A stretch of DNA of 64,000 bases from Aporrectodea caliginosa (lineage: Eukaryota > Annelida > Clitellata > Crassiclitellata > Lumbricidae). The translations under genes and the position numbers were made by a program. The stretch is taken from contig JACEVL010000519.1 in NCBI GenBank assembly GCA_020284085.1, positions 2,113,501-2,177,500 on the forward strand. Direction: 5' to 3'. Shown here one piece after another: positions 12,646 to 23,985 of the stretch; within the stretch, counting starts at the first letter, position 1; each line of letters starts with the position of its first letter. The notes below the pieces were generated by a model, which made no database searches, had not been told where the DNA came from, and worked only from the letters and a program-made list of their open reading frames with translations.

Positions 12646-12710
12646 CCACCACTATCATCATCATCACCATCACTATCATCATCATCACCACCACCACCAC
12701 CATCATATCA
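12594..12710. repeat. (ATC)n/(ACC)n microsatellite
   Basis: Alternating ATC and ACC blocks between two RTE-like fragments of opposite strand. Confidence 0.93.
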
Positions 12711-12899
12711 TGGCAAGCTCCTCTCCGGGGCAACATTGCCGCTTCCACAACGTTTATCCAACCGTTTCAATTCTGGGCTCTTCTCCAGGCCATGTGCAGC
12801 CAAAAGTTCGATGTACTCATGTCCGCTTCCACTGTTCTTATCCATGTGGGGCGAGGACATCCAGCTGCTAGGTCTTTTCCGAAATAGCAGAGGGCCGGA

Positions 12900-13170
12900 A
12901 ATCATTGCTCGCAAGGCCCTGGCATATGTTTCTGGTCATATTCGTAGCGAGCGACGTGTCCAAACAGTCGGAGTATAATACTTGCATCTTTCTGAGGCAT
13001 CAAGCTTCGCCTCCAGTTCCGCCTCAAGCTCCAAGCTTGAGTTCCACACAAGAGCATGACAGACTGACAGTACATATGCCTCAAACAGACGCAGTTTCGT
13101 GTCTAGCTGGATACTGGTGTTCCATGTTCCCAGTTAAAGACTGCTCATGCAATCTCGGCGATGGCTATGC
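12900..13170 (-). pseudogene. RTE-like RT C-terminal fragment, opposite strand
   Basis: Minus strand reads MLLCGTQAWSLRRNWRRSL and ILRLFGHVARYEYDQKHMPG, recalling the ...LYGAETW... RRLxWxGHVAR block that follows the RTE reverse transcriptase. Broken by stops. Confidence 0.5.
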
Positions 13171-15128
13171 ACCGCCTAACTAAAATCATAAATGATACTG
13201 TCAATCCAAAATTTACAGGTATTAAGTCCAGTTTTCTTGTATGCTTTTATTGCATCCCTGATACCACTGACGAAAACTCAAAGCAAGATCAGATCAATGA
13301 AAACCATCACATATTCAGCAGCACCAAATTATATAAAGTGTCAATTGATATGCATTTAATTTAAACATCTCAAACTGGCAGAACAGATCGAATGACCAGC
13401 AAGACAATGATTACAAAAGAACCGACAAATCTACTCTCAACTACATCGACTTTGTAGTTCTACAAACTAATCAACCCGAGTCTACACTCAATCTGAAACT
13501 TTCAATCATATCCTTGAATTGATTTATAAATCACCCCAATGAAATCATTATTATACAAATGTTCACAATCATTACTGTTAAATATTGCAATGTGAACAGT
13601 TCCTCAGTGTTGTGACTCTCACATTCATTCATTCGTTTATTCCGGAGATTTATATAGCGCCTCTTGGGAAACCAACTCAGAGGCGCTCGACTAGTCAGAT
13701 TCTAGATGGTTTGTTCAAAGAATTTGAAAGCTAATTAAAGTTTTAGGAGAGTCAAAAATGAATTGTAGTCGATTCCATTCCCTGCGGCAACAATGTGGAA
13801 TGCACAAATGAACACGAGAATTCAGTATTGTGACTTAGTCAGAATATTTCTAATTAGGTATTTATATAGAAGTGACAAAAGAGAAACTACACTGTAATAA
13901 GATGTAATTGCAACTAGAACTTAATATAGCAATGCTTCAATAAGAATTAATCAGATGTTTTACCCGTTATCAGAAATTCATACTGTACTGATTCAAGAGA
14001 AACTTATCAGACGTTGAAACTGTAATTACAAATTTATGTAGCACTGCTTCTACAGAAACTAATTCGGCAGCACTCTCTATTCTTGAAGCAAAACTCACAT
14101 TAACATGGCCCATTGAAAAACAAAGGCCCTCGTAAATCTAAACACAAGACACAGTATTTCCAATAGTTTAAACTTTAAAACTCAGATATTTTAAGAGTCC
14201 CAAATGAAAAGTTCTGATTTTCCTAACGTCAAAGAAACACAAAAAGGAAAAAACTTAATCTGCTAAAAATCCCAACTCAATCTATATTTCACAAGTCCAA
14301 CCTCAAAAAAAGAGTATACCGACAAAAACAATGTTGCCTTACATTTAAAAATAAAATGACTTTTTTTAGACAGTTCCAACTCAATCAAATTGGATAAAAC
14401 CAATCTACCTATTATCAGTCCCTTCATCCAAGTCATTTAAAGCAGATAAGTACTCGGCTCATACTCGCTAAGTAACCAAACCTAGCATGTCATACCAAAT
14501 CCCAGAAATCAGAATGAAGCATTTAACATGAATGGCATGCACACTGGCAAAGGCTGTATCTTGTCCTTGAAATGGTCTTGTCTTCAAATGTCCTCTAGCC
14601 AAGGACAGGCTGCCCACAGACAATTCTGTTACACTTGCATCTGTCCCCTGTCTCCTGCAGTAACTGATCAAATGAAACTTTAGTCCAAGACTTGTGTTGT
14701 CGATCCTTTAGGTTCCCTTCGTGTTCCAGTTGTACCTTGCAATAGTATCAGGTTCAAATCCTAGCTATCCAAGAAATTTAAACGAATCACATTTCCAGGA
14801 TGTACAGGTTGTTTGCACTGCCCTAAACCTCTAGACTGACAATCAATCTGCAGGGCATAAAACAGTGTAATAACAATACAAAATAATTTGACAACCTTTC
14901 CTCACCCATGCACTTTTATTTCTCTTAAGCATTTTTTAAATGCTAGTGGATCAGATCAACCTCAGGTAAGAAAATACTAAAATAATATGCACACATAAAT
15001 TTTGAGATTTGTATCTCACATTTAAAGGGGTTACTGGAAGCAAAGAATTAAACATAATTTGTAGCTTTGGTTAAACTTAAGCTGGATGGGTCAGGAACTA
15101 TGCGGAGGTATTATCCAAGTGGCACCAC
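13171..15128. other. Non-coding DNA downstream of BCKDHA
   Basis: Apart from the decayed tails at 13640-14075, AT-rich sequence without credible genes. An AATAAA on the minus strand at 14920-14915 is a possible BCKDHA polyadenylation signal. Confidence 0.5.
13640..14075 (-). repeat. Array of decayed L2-like 3' tails downstream of BCKDHA
   Basis: A clear tail TTTATATAGCGCCTCTTGG at 13649-13668 with (ATTC)n before it, then progressively decayed copies near 13858, 13925 and 14033, each reading like TTTATRTAGCACTGCTTC followed by AGAAACTAATC. Related single copies lie at 19896 and 20305. Confidence 0.5.
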
Positions 15129-15556
15129 ATATGTGACCTGCTCTGGCAAAAGGAGGCGGAAGTCGCCAGTGATAAAACTGAAGAAATTAGCTAAAACACA
15201 AATCAGTTGTAAATTTTCAATTAACAGTTTTTGGCATATATAAATAAATAGGATCCTATATTTTACGGAAAAAATATTATGTTGATAATATTTCACCTAT
15301 TTCATGAGAAATTTGCACATAAACTTTGCGAGCTATCTAGGGTTTGTATTAAGATAATAAACTTTGCATGCGTTTTCTCGAAATTGTACTTTCGAGTAGA
15401 AAAAATAAAAAAATTCATATATCTGGAACCCATCAAGATAGAATAATAATTTTTTCAACATTTTAAACAGAAATTATTACTTATCAATTTCAGCACAAAA
15501 TACACTAAACTAATTTTTTGGCCAAAAGCCTCCTTTTGCCAGAGCAAGTCACATAT
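15129..15556. mobile_element. 428-bp inverted-repeat element downstream of BCKDHA
   Basis: 28-bp arms at 15129-15156 (begins ATATGTGACCTGCTCTGG) and 15529-15556, inverted, with one mismatch. AT-rich interior without coding capacity. It lies 0.3-0.7 kb past the BCKDHA stop codon and may be in its 3' UTR. Confidence 0.65.
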
Positions 15557-15849
15557 ACATTTGCTTCCATGACAATAGCTATAGAAATTTCTCTAATTCT
15601 CATTAGCAAACATAAAAACTTACAATTGCAGTTATAATTCCACTTGTTAAGTGATACATTTATCAGGAATTACAGTCAATTATAAACTGACTACATGAAG
15701 TTTATAAAGAGCAATTAATTATAACAAAAACAATTATACATTAATTATTCAGTTGGATAAGTCGTGCAAAATTCTCAATATTTAACCTACAGTTTCAGTG
15801 CAATAGATACGAAGTGAACTGGGATTAAAATGGCCGATTTCTTATGTTG

Positions 15850-16023
15850 TTAAAACTGTTCGTAGTTATTCAGCTGGTAGTGTTCCTTGTATTCTGTTGC
15901 GTGCTTCTTCATCTCGTTCATTTGCTTCTCGAGATGTTTTGGAAGCTCCTTGTAGACATCAAGAAACATTTCTGTCGGCTTTGGCTTTTTCAGCTTCTCC
16001 GCTCGATTGAACGCTTCCAGCAC
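15850..16023 (-). CDS. BCKDHA: BCKDHA exon 9 (C-terminus and stop)
   Basis: Acceptor CTCTTCAG|GTGCTG. Encodes [20 protein letters not shown] and on to the C-terminal ...[11 protein letters not shown] with TAA at 15852-15850. The nearest downstream AATAAA on the coding strand that I noticed is at 14920-14915, so the 3' UTR may be about 0.9 kb; that end is uncertain. Confidence 0.93.
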   Translation of the reverse strand: MLEAFNRAEKLKKPKPTEMFLDVYKELPKHLEKQMNEMKKHATEYKEHYQLNNYEQF

Positions 16024-19000
16024 CTGAAGAGCACCAAAGCATCCCATTAAATTATAATTAGCAACTTCTATTGCGCCAGTTTCTAATGCACAAGGCATCA
16101 ACCGATGGCATATAAGAATATAAATGACTCTACTGTACATATTTTTCAACAGTTATCCAAATGTTCAGCCAAACAAAGACAAGTACATTATTTCATAAAT
16201 TTTCTGTCCATCTGACAGTCAAGCTAAATATAAAAGTTCTTTGTGATGGTCACTAACACAGAGCTACATAAATACCAAAAATACATATACATACACAGTA
16301 GCCAGGAAACAATTTTGGGGGAGGTTTCCATTGGATATGGTCGCAGGGTACAAGGTCAATTCTGAAAAGTTAAATTTTTTCAGCAATTATTTATTTGGGG
16401 GTTTGAACACGTGAATCCCCGTAAATACACCCATGCATATATATACGTACAAATGTCCATATATACAAAGGTTCTAACGTGGTTGGATTACTGCATACAA
16501 GTACTGTCATGTTTCTTATGCAAACAGAGATTTTTGAACTAATGACCTCACCTTGTGGACTAAACATGGGCATGTGAAAATGAGCAATTATTCCACCTGT
16601 CATTCTGTTACTTTAAGACTTGACAAAGCTGTGATGACAGGCAAATACATTTTCAAATGGCTACTTACAGTTTCAAAAGAATGCTTAAAACCAGGTTTGA
16701 CAGTCAAGGATGGGCAGAGCTAATAGCACCATAACTGGCTTACAGACAATTCCGTTCCATCTAATAGCACCATAACTATGTCCATTCTATTAGATTCATC
16801 TACCACTTGTTTATTAGCTGGCCAGGACAGATTCATTGACTGATCGATGGTTGATTTGATATATCAACTGGATTAAAGATTTTGATTAACAGGAAGATCG
16901 ACTGAGTGATATGACTGATGAACTAGAAAGGTGATTATTGATTTGACTAATCCACTGATCTACTGTATAAAGTTAGCATCTTATGTAATTAGTGGGTACC
17001 GGTATCTTATTTTCCTGTAATTGATCAAGTGACCAACCTTTTTTCTTGATTCTTTCATCCATGTCTTTTCGTCTTCATCGCTCCACAGATTCTGACTCAA
17101 CATGTACAATCGCAGTCGTGAGATCGGGTGATTCTCTTTGTCCCAATAGTTTACCTCATCTATGGATCTGTAGGCAGAGCTATCGTCGGACGTGCTGTGA
17201 TGACCAATCCTATCAAAGACACTCAACACACTCAGCACATTCCTCATCTTATAGAAGTAATCTATTGTGCATTATTCAAAACACTTATATAGCACTTGGT
17301 CACACTTTAATGATGAGAGTGTACTAAGTGATTGGAAAAGCAGTGCAGGTCATCATTAAAGTGTTAAGGGACCCTTCAAAAGCTCTGCTTAACACTTTGA
17401 CTGCGAGTTATGAGTTAACTCGCATATTATTTGGCAGACGAAGATGCGACGTACAAGATAACTCCTTACCTCGGGGCCTACCTAGGCTGTCACGTATTGG
17501 GCCTAGGGCTACCGGATGTTGGTAATAAATGGTCCAATGGTCAAAGTGTTAAATAGTGATCTAACTAACCTATATGAGAGCAGGCACAACTTCAGTTAAA
17601 CAGATAATGTGTATTAAGGATGTATGTTAATACTAACAGAATGAAAATCTTAACATCCATCTGCTCTGGCAATACATGGAAGTCGAAATTTCCCCAAAGT
17701 CATACAAATGCAAATATTTGTTAGTAGGTAAAAAAACTTGTTTGTTCCATAAACAGAACAGAATTATTCTGTTGGCACAGAACTTAAGCCAAACACTGGA
17801 CTGGTTTGGCAATAGCTTTCAGACTCTCTGTAATATGCCATGTAACTGATAGCGGTGTGTCTATCTGATTTTGGACCAATAAATAAATATAATAATAACA
17901 CTGTCTTTCAAGTGTATCAAACAGCTAATCTATTAAAGCATATTTCTTACAAGTGTGACATGAAATAATAACATTTGACACCAGTAACCCTTTAAGAGCA
18001 ATAGGAATTAGTTTTACATGCATTTTAGTATACACTAGTCATTAAAGTGTTAATACACAATTACACATACATGTATGTTGGTATCAAGACTTGATTACAG
18101 CACTTTTTGAGTACCACACATAAGTGCTGCCTACACTAGCTCAATATGTAAGTTGAAGTAAATTAAGAACAAAAACTTCATCTTTAAGCAATAATGTTTG
18201 GCTAACTAGTACATCACCACTGGTGGACTCTAGGACACATGCCTCTCTAGCCCATTACCAACTGGCACATCCGTTGAAGTCCCTTAACGAGAATCATATA
18301 TTCGTTTAATGTGTTAACAACAGACATAATGCTGTAGGTGTACATAGAAAAAAAATACATCTAGATATTATAGTATGAATTAATAATATTTAGCTTAGTA
18401 AGAGTTCAGGAATAACATAAGAGATATAAAATTTCGTGAGTCCTTGTCAGGAAGGTTAAAGTTATGTGGTCTGACCCTAAGAAAATAGGGCGTAAAATGT
18501 TGGTTAGGAAATAGGCATCTGAGTGAATGATTCTCATTTAAGAGGACGGCCTTAAAGAGTGAAGTGTCTGCTTTATTAGCAAGAACAGTCGTAGAAGGGG
18601 AATCTGACTGAATAAGATACACATAGATGGTACTAATTAATTAATTAATTCCTGCCTGTAAGTCATTGCCTCGATGAGGATTGGCTTGCACTGGGTTACA
18701 CTCATCTCCCGAGCAGCTTTCACTGCATTGTAGACAGCAAAGACGTCATTCCCATCCACACGGATCGTGTCGATACCATAGGACGGACCTCGAACAGCTA
18801 AAAGTTTCAGGACACACCCACACACAACGATAAAATAGTGGACAGATTGTACAGGCACACAGCATCAACCTGAGATAGTACAGCATTTGAGTAAATAGTT
18901 AAAAAGACAATCCCTGTAACCAGTCGTGTCTTTTGTTACAAACAGTGACAGAACACAGATCCATAAAACATATATCCCTGCAGAATATGGACTGGATTGC

Positions 19001-22000
19001 TTAAAATCAAACTCTATGACCATACCAACAGTTGAATGATTCATCAAACTGGAAAGCAAGACAGCTAGATTGGAACTAAAAGCAATCAGTTAAATATGAC
19101 AATTTTATACTGAGAAACTTTATAGATTTACAGTGATTGGGAAGAAACTATATTAAATGATTCTGTATCACAGTATCAAGATTTATAATGGTTTCTAAGT
19201 TCGCAGTGAACTAACAACTTACCTATTCCATCACCCCGATACTGATCGTGAGTTGGAGTTGATATTGCATAGCCATTGTTTCTACTGAAACATCAAAAGT
19301 CCACTTTTAAGGAAACGCAAGACATTACTAGGTATATCACCAAAAGTCAGTTAATTCACTTCAGTATGCCAACTAACATTTTGCTCTAAAACAATTACAA
19401 CACAAATTTTATTTTATCAGCTAATTTAAAAGCTCAGTAAGGGTTTAAATGTAAAGGAGGAAATAAGATGTCTACTTTGACCGAGATATTAAAGCCACAC
19501 AAATTAAAAGTATCATAAGTTATTCTATTGTAAATACTAATGATATTATGTACTCTATCTATAGTAAATCAGCATGTGTATTTTCATCTTAGATAAATGC
19601 TCATGTGTACTCTGTAGCATAATAATAATAATACTAATAATAATAACAATTAATATGGCATCGTAACACAGGTGTACCGCTACAAGAGTGCAGGCCTAAT
19701 GCCCTCATAATTGAATCTTTGTTTTGAAAAACCAATCCCTTCCTAGAACCCCTTCTCAGACATTCCTCTCTCATTTTAGGAGTTTTATTTGGCCACGGTG
19801 GGGTTGCGCCTCCGAGTAGTCCCCTTGAAGAGGCGCTATACAAATTCTTGCAATGAATGAATAAATGAAAGTAATTGCAATCAGACTGTGACCAGAAATT
19901 TCTTTAGCACAACTTCAAGAGAAACTAATTAGAAGACATAACTATGCTAATTAAAGTTCATTAACAATAAGTTCATCAATAATCTGAGCATTTTTAAAGA
20001 AACTGTTTCCGTCTCTCCCTCAAAGTCTACAGTAAATGAGACAATTTTGTTGCAGTGTAACTGAAATTCCTCAAGTTCTGTTGAAGGGAAATTACCAGAA
20101 GAAAATAACAGGACAGTCGAGGACAGCAGCAAAGTTGAAGGCTGCATGGGCATCCCCCTCAGATGCGGCTCCTTCGCCAAAATAGCACACAACGCAAAGG
20201 CCGTTCTTAGCACGTTTGTAGGCATAGGCAGCACCAGAAGCTAGAACACACAAAATAATCCACTTAAAGCATTTCACATATTGTTATTACTGTTATTATT
20301 ACAGTGAACCTATTGTAGCACCTCTTCAAGGATGCCTACTCAGAAGCACTCCCAGTTGAAAACAACAGTCTTGAGAGTATTGTTATTAATCATTAATTCA
20401 TCTCTTGTTAAAATTCGATTTATATACATACCACTAGCATTTAAGCATAACAATAAAACAATGCGATTAAGCAGCTGCGTGTCAGGCACTTCCTACTGGT
20501 AATCAAATGGTAAATGTATCAGAAAAGACTCAAGCCTGCAGACTCTGCTATTCGTTCAGTGTTAAACCAATCTGCATTTCTAACCTTAACACTTTCATCA
20601 CGAGCGTGCACTAAAATGCATGGAAAACTAATCCTTCTCATCGTTAAAGGGTTAAACCCACATGAACTCAATGCAGAAAAAGATATTACCTACAGCAGTA
20701 AGTGTTTACAGAAATTACGAAAACAATGATGGTAATGATAAGTAGATAAGTAAATATAACAATAATACTGATGAAAATGACAATTATAGTACTACATGTA
20801 TTAAGAATTAAAAATAATATTAACAGACAAGTAATGATCCAGATGAAAGAGAACGTAGAAGCATTTCAAATGCTAACCTGACGGTTAGCTTACCCTGAGG
20901 CATCTGCGTAGCCAGGGGTGAGGAAATAGTGACAAAGCTGTGTTCAGCCGAGCCGTAGTGAACAGGCATCTGTCGCCCCTTCCCGACATCTTTGCTGTTG
21001 CCGTAACATTGATTCATAAAGCTGTCAATTGGAAAACCTCTCCACAGCAGAATGCCTTGTAGCACAAAACAACATGACGCACTCCTCAGACTCATCATGA
21101 CAAGAACAGTAATCACCTTTATTACTGAGAAGCTCCAACATGTAACATAGTAATGCACCTTTGAGGCTGTGCAAATTGTGCATGTTAAAAATATATGTCT
21201 AATTATTTAATAATAAAAATAATATCTGAAGGCAATTTTTTGGTAATATTAATAATAATAACAACAAAAACATCTGAAGGAAGTCTTTGGTAACCAAAGA
21301 CACAAATACCAGAACACCGAAAACAGTCGCTCACATTGCATCAGCTAATAAAGCAAGAAGCCTGTTTTCAAAATTCTAGGATGGTGGATGGAGATATCTA
21401 GGATCTAAATACAGTGACATAGAACTACCCAGTTTGTGTGAACTACCCAGTTTGTGTGGTTTACATGGCTTCCATGCTCCCGATTTGCATTTCTACCATA
21501 CTTCAAATTCGCATTTCTGTGTGACTTTGTGCACGTTAAAAATGTTCATAATAAGACTAATAATAATTCTTACAATTACTCTGACCTAAACCCCAATATC
21601 AGAACCAAAGCCTTCCAACAAGGAATTACAAACTGAATCACTACAATTACAATACCAAGAATAAGCCTTCACCTTGTAGTTCAATAAATCTAAAATACTT
21701 CATCTATTTCTTCATGAATGAAACCACTGGAAAAGAAACATCAAAGATAATATCACTTAACGTTTTCATGATGCTACCAACCTGCCTCTCTGTACTGCCC
21801 AAGGACAAGGTCCTTGGGGTCAAGGCCAGCAGCTGAGCCAATGTGCGTGCCCTCCTCTCCATAATTGGTCATGTAGAAGGATATGCGACCTTGACGCTGA
21901 GATTCATAGAGGATTCGATCCATGGTGTTCAGAAGTGTCATGTCTTTGTACATCTTCAAGATCGTCTCGTTACTCAGCTACAAAGTAGTATCAAACCTAA

Positions 22001-23587
22001 TTTTACAGCATCTGCTGAAACACTCTGAGTAAGTATTCAAAGAAGAGGTAGCAAACTTGCTTACTATTTACTACAAAGTATTTCCTACAAACTATTTACT
22101 TATACACACTAATCTACTCACAAGTGGACCCAATTTGAAGGCCTGACACTCAAATGCAACCTTAACCGTTTAATGAGTTTCATTGGTTTCCCATACATTT
22201 TAGTACATGCTCATCGTTAAAGGGTTAAAGTGACACCACAGCAGTCCTGACATTTATTTTAACTTCCCAAGTTATTTTGATACACACTTATCAACGCCAG
22301 AAGGATGGTAAGCAGAGTCAGCTCAGGCAGCCAGAAGTCCATCGTTTACATTATGGGTGACTTTGATATTCATATTGATGTAGCTAATCACTGCTTCTGA
22401 GCATTTTTAGATATGTTGGAAGTTTTTGACACACCTCCTACTCGCAATAAAGGCCACACTGTTACTCCTGCTGAGTATATTTCTTTCAGATCATTTTGGC
22501 ATCTTCTCAAAATCTGACTAACCACTGCCCTTGACTTCCTTTTGGAAAATTATAAAAGTTTTAAGTTTCACCTATTGTATAAACTAGACTTAATAAATAA
22601 AGAATGACAAGCTGTGCAGGTTAGAATTCATGCTATACTGAAGTGTGTCCTAACAATTCTACAGTGTAATTAGCCAATTTCCAAGGAAGAGTCATACTAC
22701 CAACACACAATTGGAACAACTACATAAACAAACAAATATAGTTAACAAACATTAATTCGCACATATGATTTATAAATTCGATCACCTTAGGATCCTGACT
22801 TGGATCAATGATGCTCCCTTTACGATCCATCACTCTGTAAACTGGAATGCCTTCAAAACTTGTTGGCTGAATGAATTCCAGCTTTTCAGTGTATTTTGAT
22901 CTCGACCCGGGAAACAAAGGCTTGTCGTCTGCAGCAAATGTTGGCTTCTGCGAGTCCAGCTGGGTACTCAAAAACTACAATAAAATATCTTGTTTAAAAT
23001 ACTACAAATAAGAATTAGAGAAACTAGAAATACAATTTTTATAAAACAAATCCACTTATCAGGAGCTATTATGGGTGTATTTAGTTCACAGAAAATGGAA
23101 GACAGCTGATCAGGGCAAGATTTCTTGGAGATATGACTTTGGTTTTGAATGGAAAGTGTGAAGAGCAATATCTAGACTTTCTTGATGAAAATTGTTGATG
23201 GATGACCTGGTGACAGCTCGGACCAGCGCATTCTGGATAAGTTGAAGGTGCTTGATTTGAGTGGGTAAATGCCTCAACCCGTAAGGGGAAGTATCCCTTA
23301 CAAATCCTTGTAATCGAGGAGTATGTACAACCACCTGTACGCGTAACGATCCTCAAACAAGTAGGCCTACCTGCCCAGTGTTAACCACTCACAATGCAAT
23401 ACACTGACACAGTAATTTAATCACATTAACGAAAGCGTAGCAACAGCCAGATGGCACATGCGATATTTTAGGATTGGTAATAGGTCATGATTTCGAAAAG
23501 CTGTCTGACCCTGCATTTTGCATTCGGAAGAATCGACCTTGATTTTGATAGAAGTGAAAACAACGAACGAACACCTCGACACTCCAT
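15850..23587 (-). CDS. BCKDHA: BCKDHA: branched-chain 2-oxoacid dehydrogenase E1 subunit alpha, mitochondrial (9 exons)
   Basis: Thiamine-diphosphate-dependent E1-alpha of the mitochondrial matrix complex that oxidatively decarboxylates the keto acids of Leu, Ile and Val; it pairs with E1-beta. Coding exons, 5' to 3' on the minus strand: 23587-23510, 22974-22786, 21977-21782, 21055-20894, 20240-20096, 19284-19223, 18797-18656, 17209-17038, 16023-15850. All phases join cleanly to 1320 nt (439 aa plus TAA), close to the human length of about 445. Visible signatures: basic, Ser/Leu-rich presequence in residues 1-26; DKPLFPG near the mature N-terminus; ThDP motif [18 protein letters not shown] from residue 230 followed by RNNGY at 258; phosphorylation loop [14 protein letters not shown] at 327-340, whose S330 and S340 correspond to the two BCKDK target serines. 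All introns are GT-AG except the one after exon 7, which is GC-AG. No disabling lesion was seen. Identification is by protein recognition; splice sites were read by eye. Confidence 0.95.
16298..16440. repeat. Dispersed repeat (copy 2 of a pair) in BCKDHA intron 8
   Basis: Homologous to 30465-30620, in the same orientation, between BCKDHA exons 8 and 9. Confidence 0.5.
17038..17209 (-). CDS. BCKDHA: BCKDHA exon 8 (phosphorylation loop)
   Basis: Acceptor TTGATAG|GATTGG, donor AAAAAG|GTTGGT. Encodes [20 protein letters not shown] and the following helix to ESRKK. His328 and the Ser330/Ser340 pair align with the catalytic loop and regulatory serines of the family. Confidence 0.95.
17840..17905 (+). 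mobile_element. Retroelement 3' end (GCGGTGTGTC family), in BCKDHA intron
   Basis: CTGTAATATGCCATGTAACT then AGCGGTGTGTCTATC and CAATAAATAAATATAATAA. Confidence 0.4.
18656..18797 (-). CDS. BCKDHA: BCKDHA exon 7
   Basis: Acceptor TTTTAG|CTGTTC. Encodes [19 protein letters not shown] and on to EAMTYR. The coding sequence ends at TACAG with the following intron starting GCAGGA, so the donor is GC rather than GT; no GT near the boundary keeps the frame. An (ATTA)n tract starts 5 bases into the intron. Confidence 0.92.
19223..19284 (-). CDS. BCKDHA: BCKDHA exon 6
   Basis: A 62-nt exon, easily missed. Acceptor TTTCAG|TAGAAAC, donor ATAG|GTAAGT. Encodes [20 protein letters not shown] (residues 258-277) with split codons at both ends; RNNGYAIST is a family signature and completes the ThDP motif begun in the preceding exon. 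Confidence 0.93.
19636..19866 (+). mobile_element. CR1/L2-like 3' end in BCKDHA intron
   Basis: Ends GAGGCGCTATACAAATTC followed by (AATG)n at 19828-19866, the tail type of the L2-like family. It lies between BCKDHA exons 5 and 6, antisense to the gene. Confidence 0.45.
20096..20240 (-). CDS. BCKDHA: BCKDHA exon 5 (ThDP-binding motif)
   Basis: Acceptor TTCTAG|CTTCTG, donor TCTG|GTAATT. Encodes [14 protein letters not shown] and the ThDP-diphosphate/Mg2+ motif starting GEG at residue 230, ending inside Cys257. 47 full codons plus split codons at both ends. Confidence 0.95.
20894..21055 (-). CDS. BCKDHA: BCKDHA exon 4
   Basis: Acceptor CTACAAG|GCATTC, donor CAGG|GTAAGC. Encodes the end of Gly155 to residue 208 and the first base of Ala209. 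Contains [20 protein letters not shown] and [14 protein letters not shown]. Confidence 0.95.
21782..21977 (-). CDS. BCKDHA: BCKDHA exon 3
   Basis: Acceptor TTTGTAG|CTGAGT, donor GCAG|GTTGGT. Encodes residues 90-154 and the first base of Gly155. Contains [18 protein letters not shown] and [19 protein letters not shown], highly conserved in E1-alpha. Confidence 0.95.
22290..22540 (+). pseudogene. CR1/L2-like endonuclease fragment in BCKDHA intron 2
   Basis: Reads [38 protein letters not shown] and [11 protein letters not shown], matching the GDFNxHxD ... TRxxGHTLD motif of the retrotransposon apurinic-type endonuclease. It lies antisense to the host gene and is broken. Confidence 0.55.
22786..22974 (-). 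CDS. BCKDHA: BCKDHA exon 2
   Basis: 63 codons, phase 0 to phase 0, between acceptor TTGTAG and donor AAG|GTGATC. Encodes residues 27-89, with the family-typical [19 protein letters not shown] and IIDPSQDPK. Confidence 0.93.
23090..23350 (-). pseudogene. CR1/L2-like RT fragment in BCKDHA intron 1
   Basis: Minus strand reads [31 protein letters not shown] and [14 protein letters not shown], matching the RT C-terminal LQxIQNAxxRxVTR block. Same strand as the host gene. A short related piece recurs at 26050-26090. Confidence 0.5.
23510..23587 (-). CDS. BCKDHA: BCKDHA exon 1 (start codon and mitochondrial presequence)
   Basis: ATG at 23587-23585 begins 26 codons reading [20 protein letters not shown] and a further six residues, rich in Arg, Ser and Leu with no acidic residue after position 2, as expected of a matrix-targeting presequence. 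The donor is AGG|GTCAGA. Joining in phase 0 to the next exon gives ...KCR-FLSTQ, which keeps the frame and places DKPLFPG about 45 residues from the start. The exon is inferred from frame, donor and composition, since the presequence is not conserved. Confidence 0.75.
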
Positions 23588-23648
23588 TGCTACCACCGTC
23601 CAGTCGTCACCAAACAGACATAGCATTACAGATGCAACATCACACTAG

Positions 23649-23656
23649 TGACGTCA
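23649..23656. promoter_or_regulatory. CRE-like palindrome upstream of BCKDHA
   Basis: Perfect TGACGTCA, the CREB/ATF consensus, 62 bp upstream of the BCKDHA start codon. The position suits a proximal promoter, but the transcription start is not known and an 8-mer can occur by chance. Confidence 0.35.
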
Positions 23657-23696
23657 ATAAATTTTTTTAGCCAGACAGAAATATATACATTATTGT

Positions 23697-23985
23697 GGGG
23701 CGCGGTGGTGTAGGGGTATTTTCGGTGCCTTGCAGCCGGAGGGTTGCGGATTCGAATCCACCTCAAGGGGTATATTTGGTGCTTTGCAGCCGGAGGGTTG
23801 CGGGTTCGAATCCACCTCAAGCCGCCGCGTAGGGTCGACCCTGGGCAAGTCCTTAACTCGCAATTGCTCGTGCGCTTCGGCGTGAAACTCCGATTCAGTG
23901 TTCGCGCTGTAGTCGGGAGCGCCTCTGAGTCGGGAGCGCCTCTGAGTAGAAATCTAGGCGGGGAGCTATAACAAGTGCTCATACA
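23697..23985 (+). mobile_element. tRNA-derived SINE with duplicated box B and L2-like 3' tail
   Basis: Box A-like TGGTGTAGGGG at 23706-23716. Box B-like GATTCGAATCC at 23749-23759 and GGTTCGAATCC at 23803-23813; the box B segment of about 50 bp occurs twice in tandem. The 3' part has GTCGGGAGCGCCTCTGAGTAG, the same words as the L2-like 3' end at 51628-51650, and ends in (ATAC)n. It sits about 110 bp upstream of the BCKDHA start codon, on the opposite strand. Confidence 0.75.

Noticed and set aside
16981..17327. Plus-strand frame of 93 codons
   Set aside because: Antisense shadow of BCKDHA exon 8.
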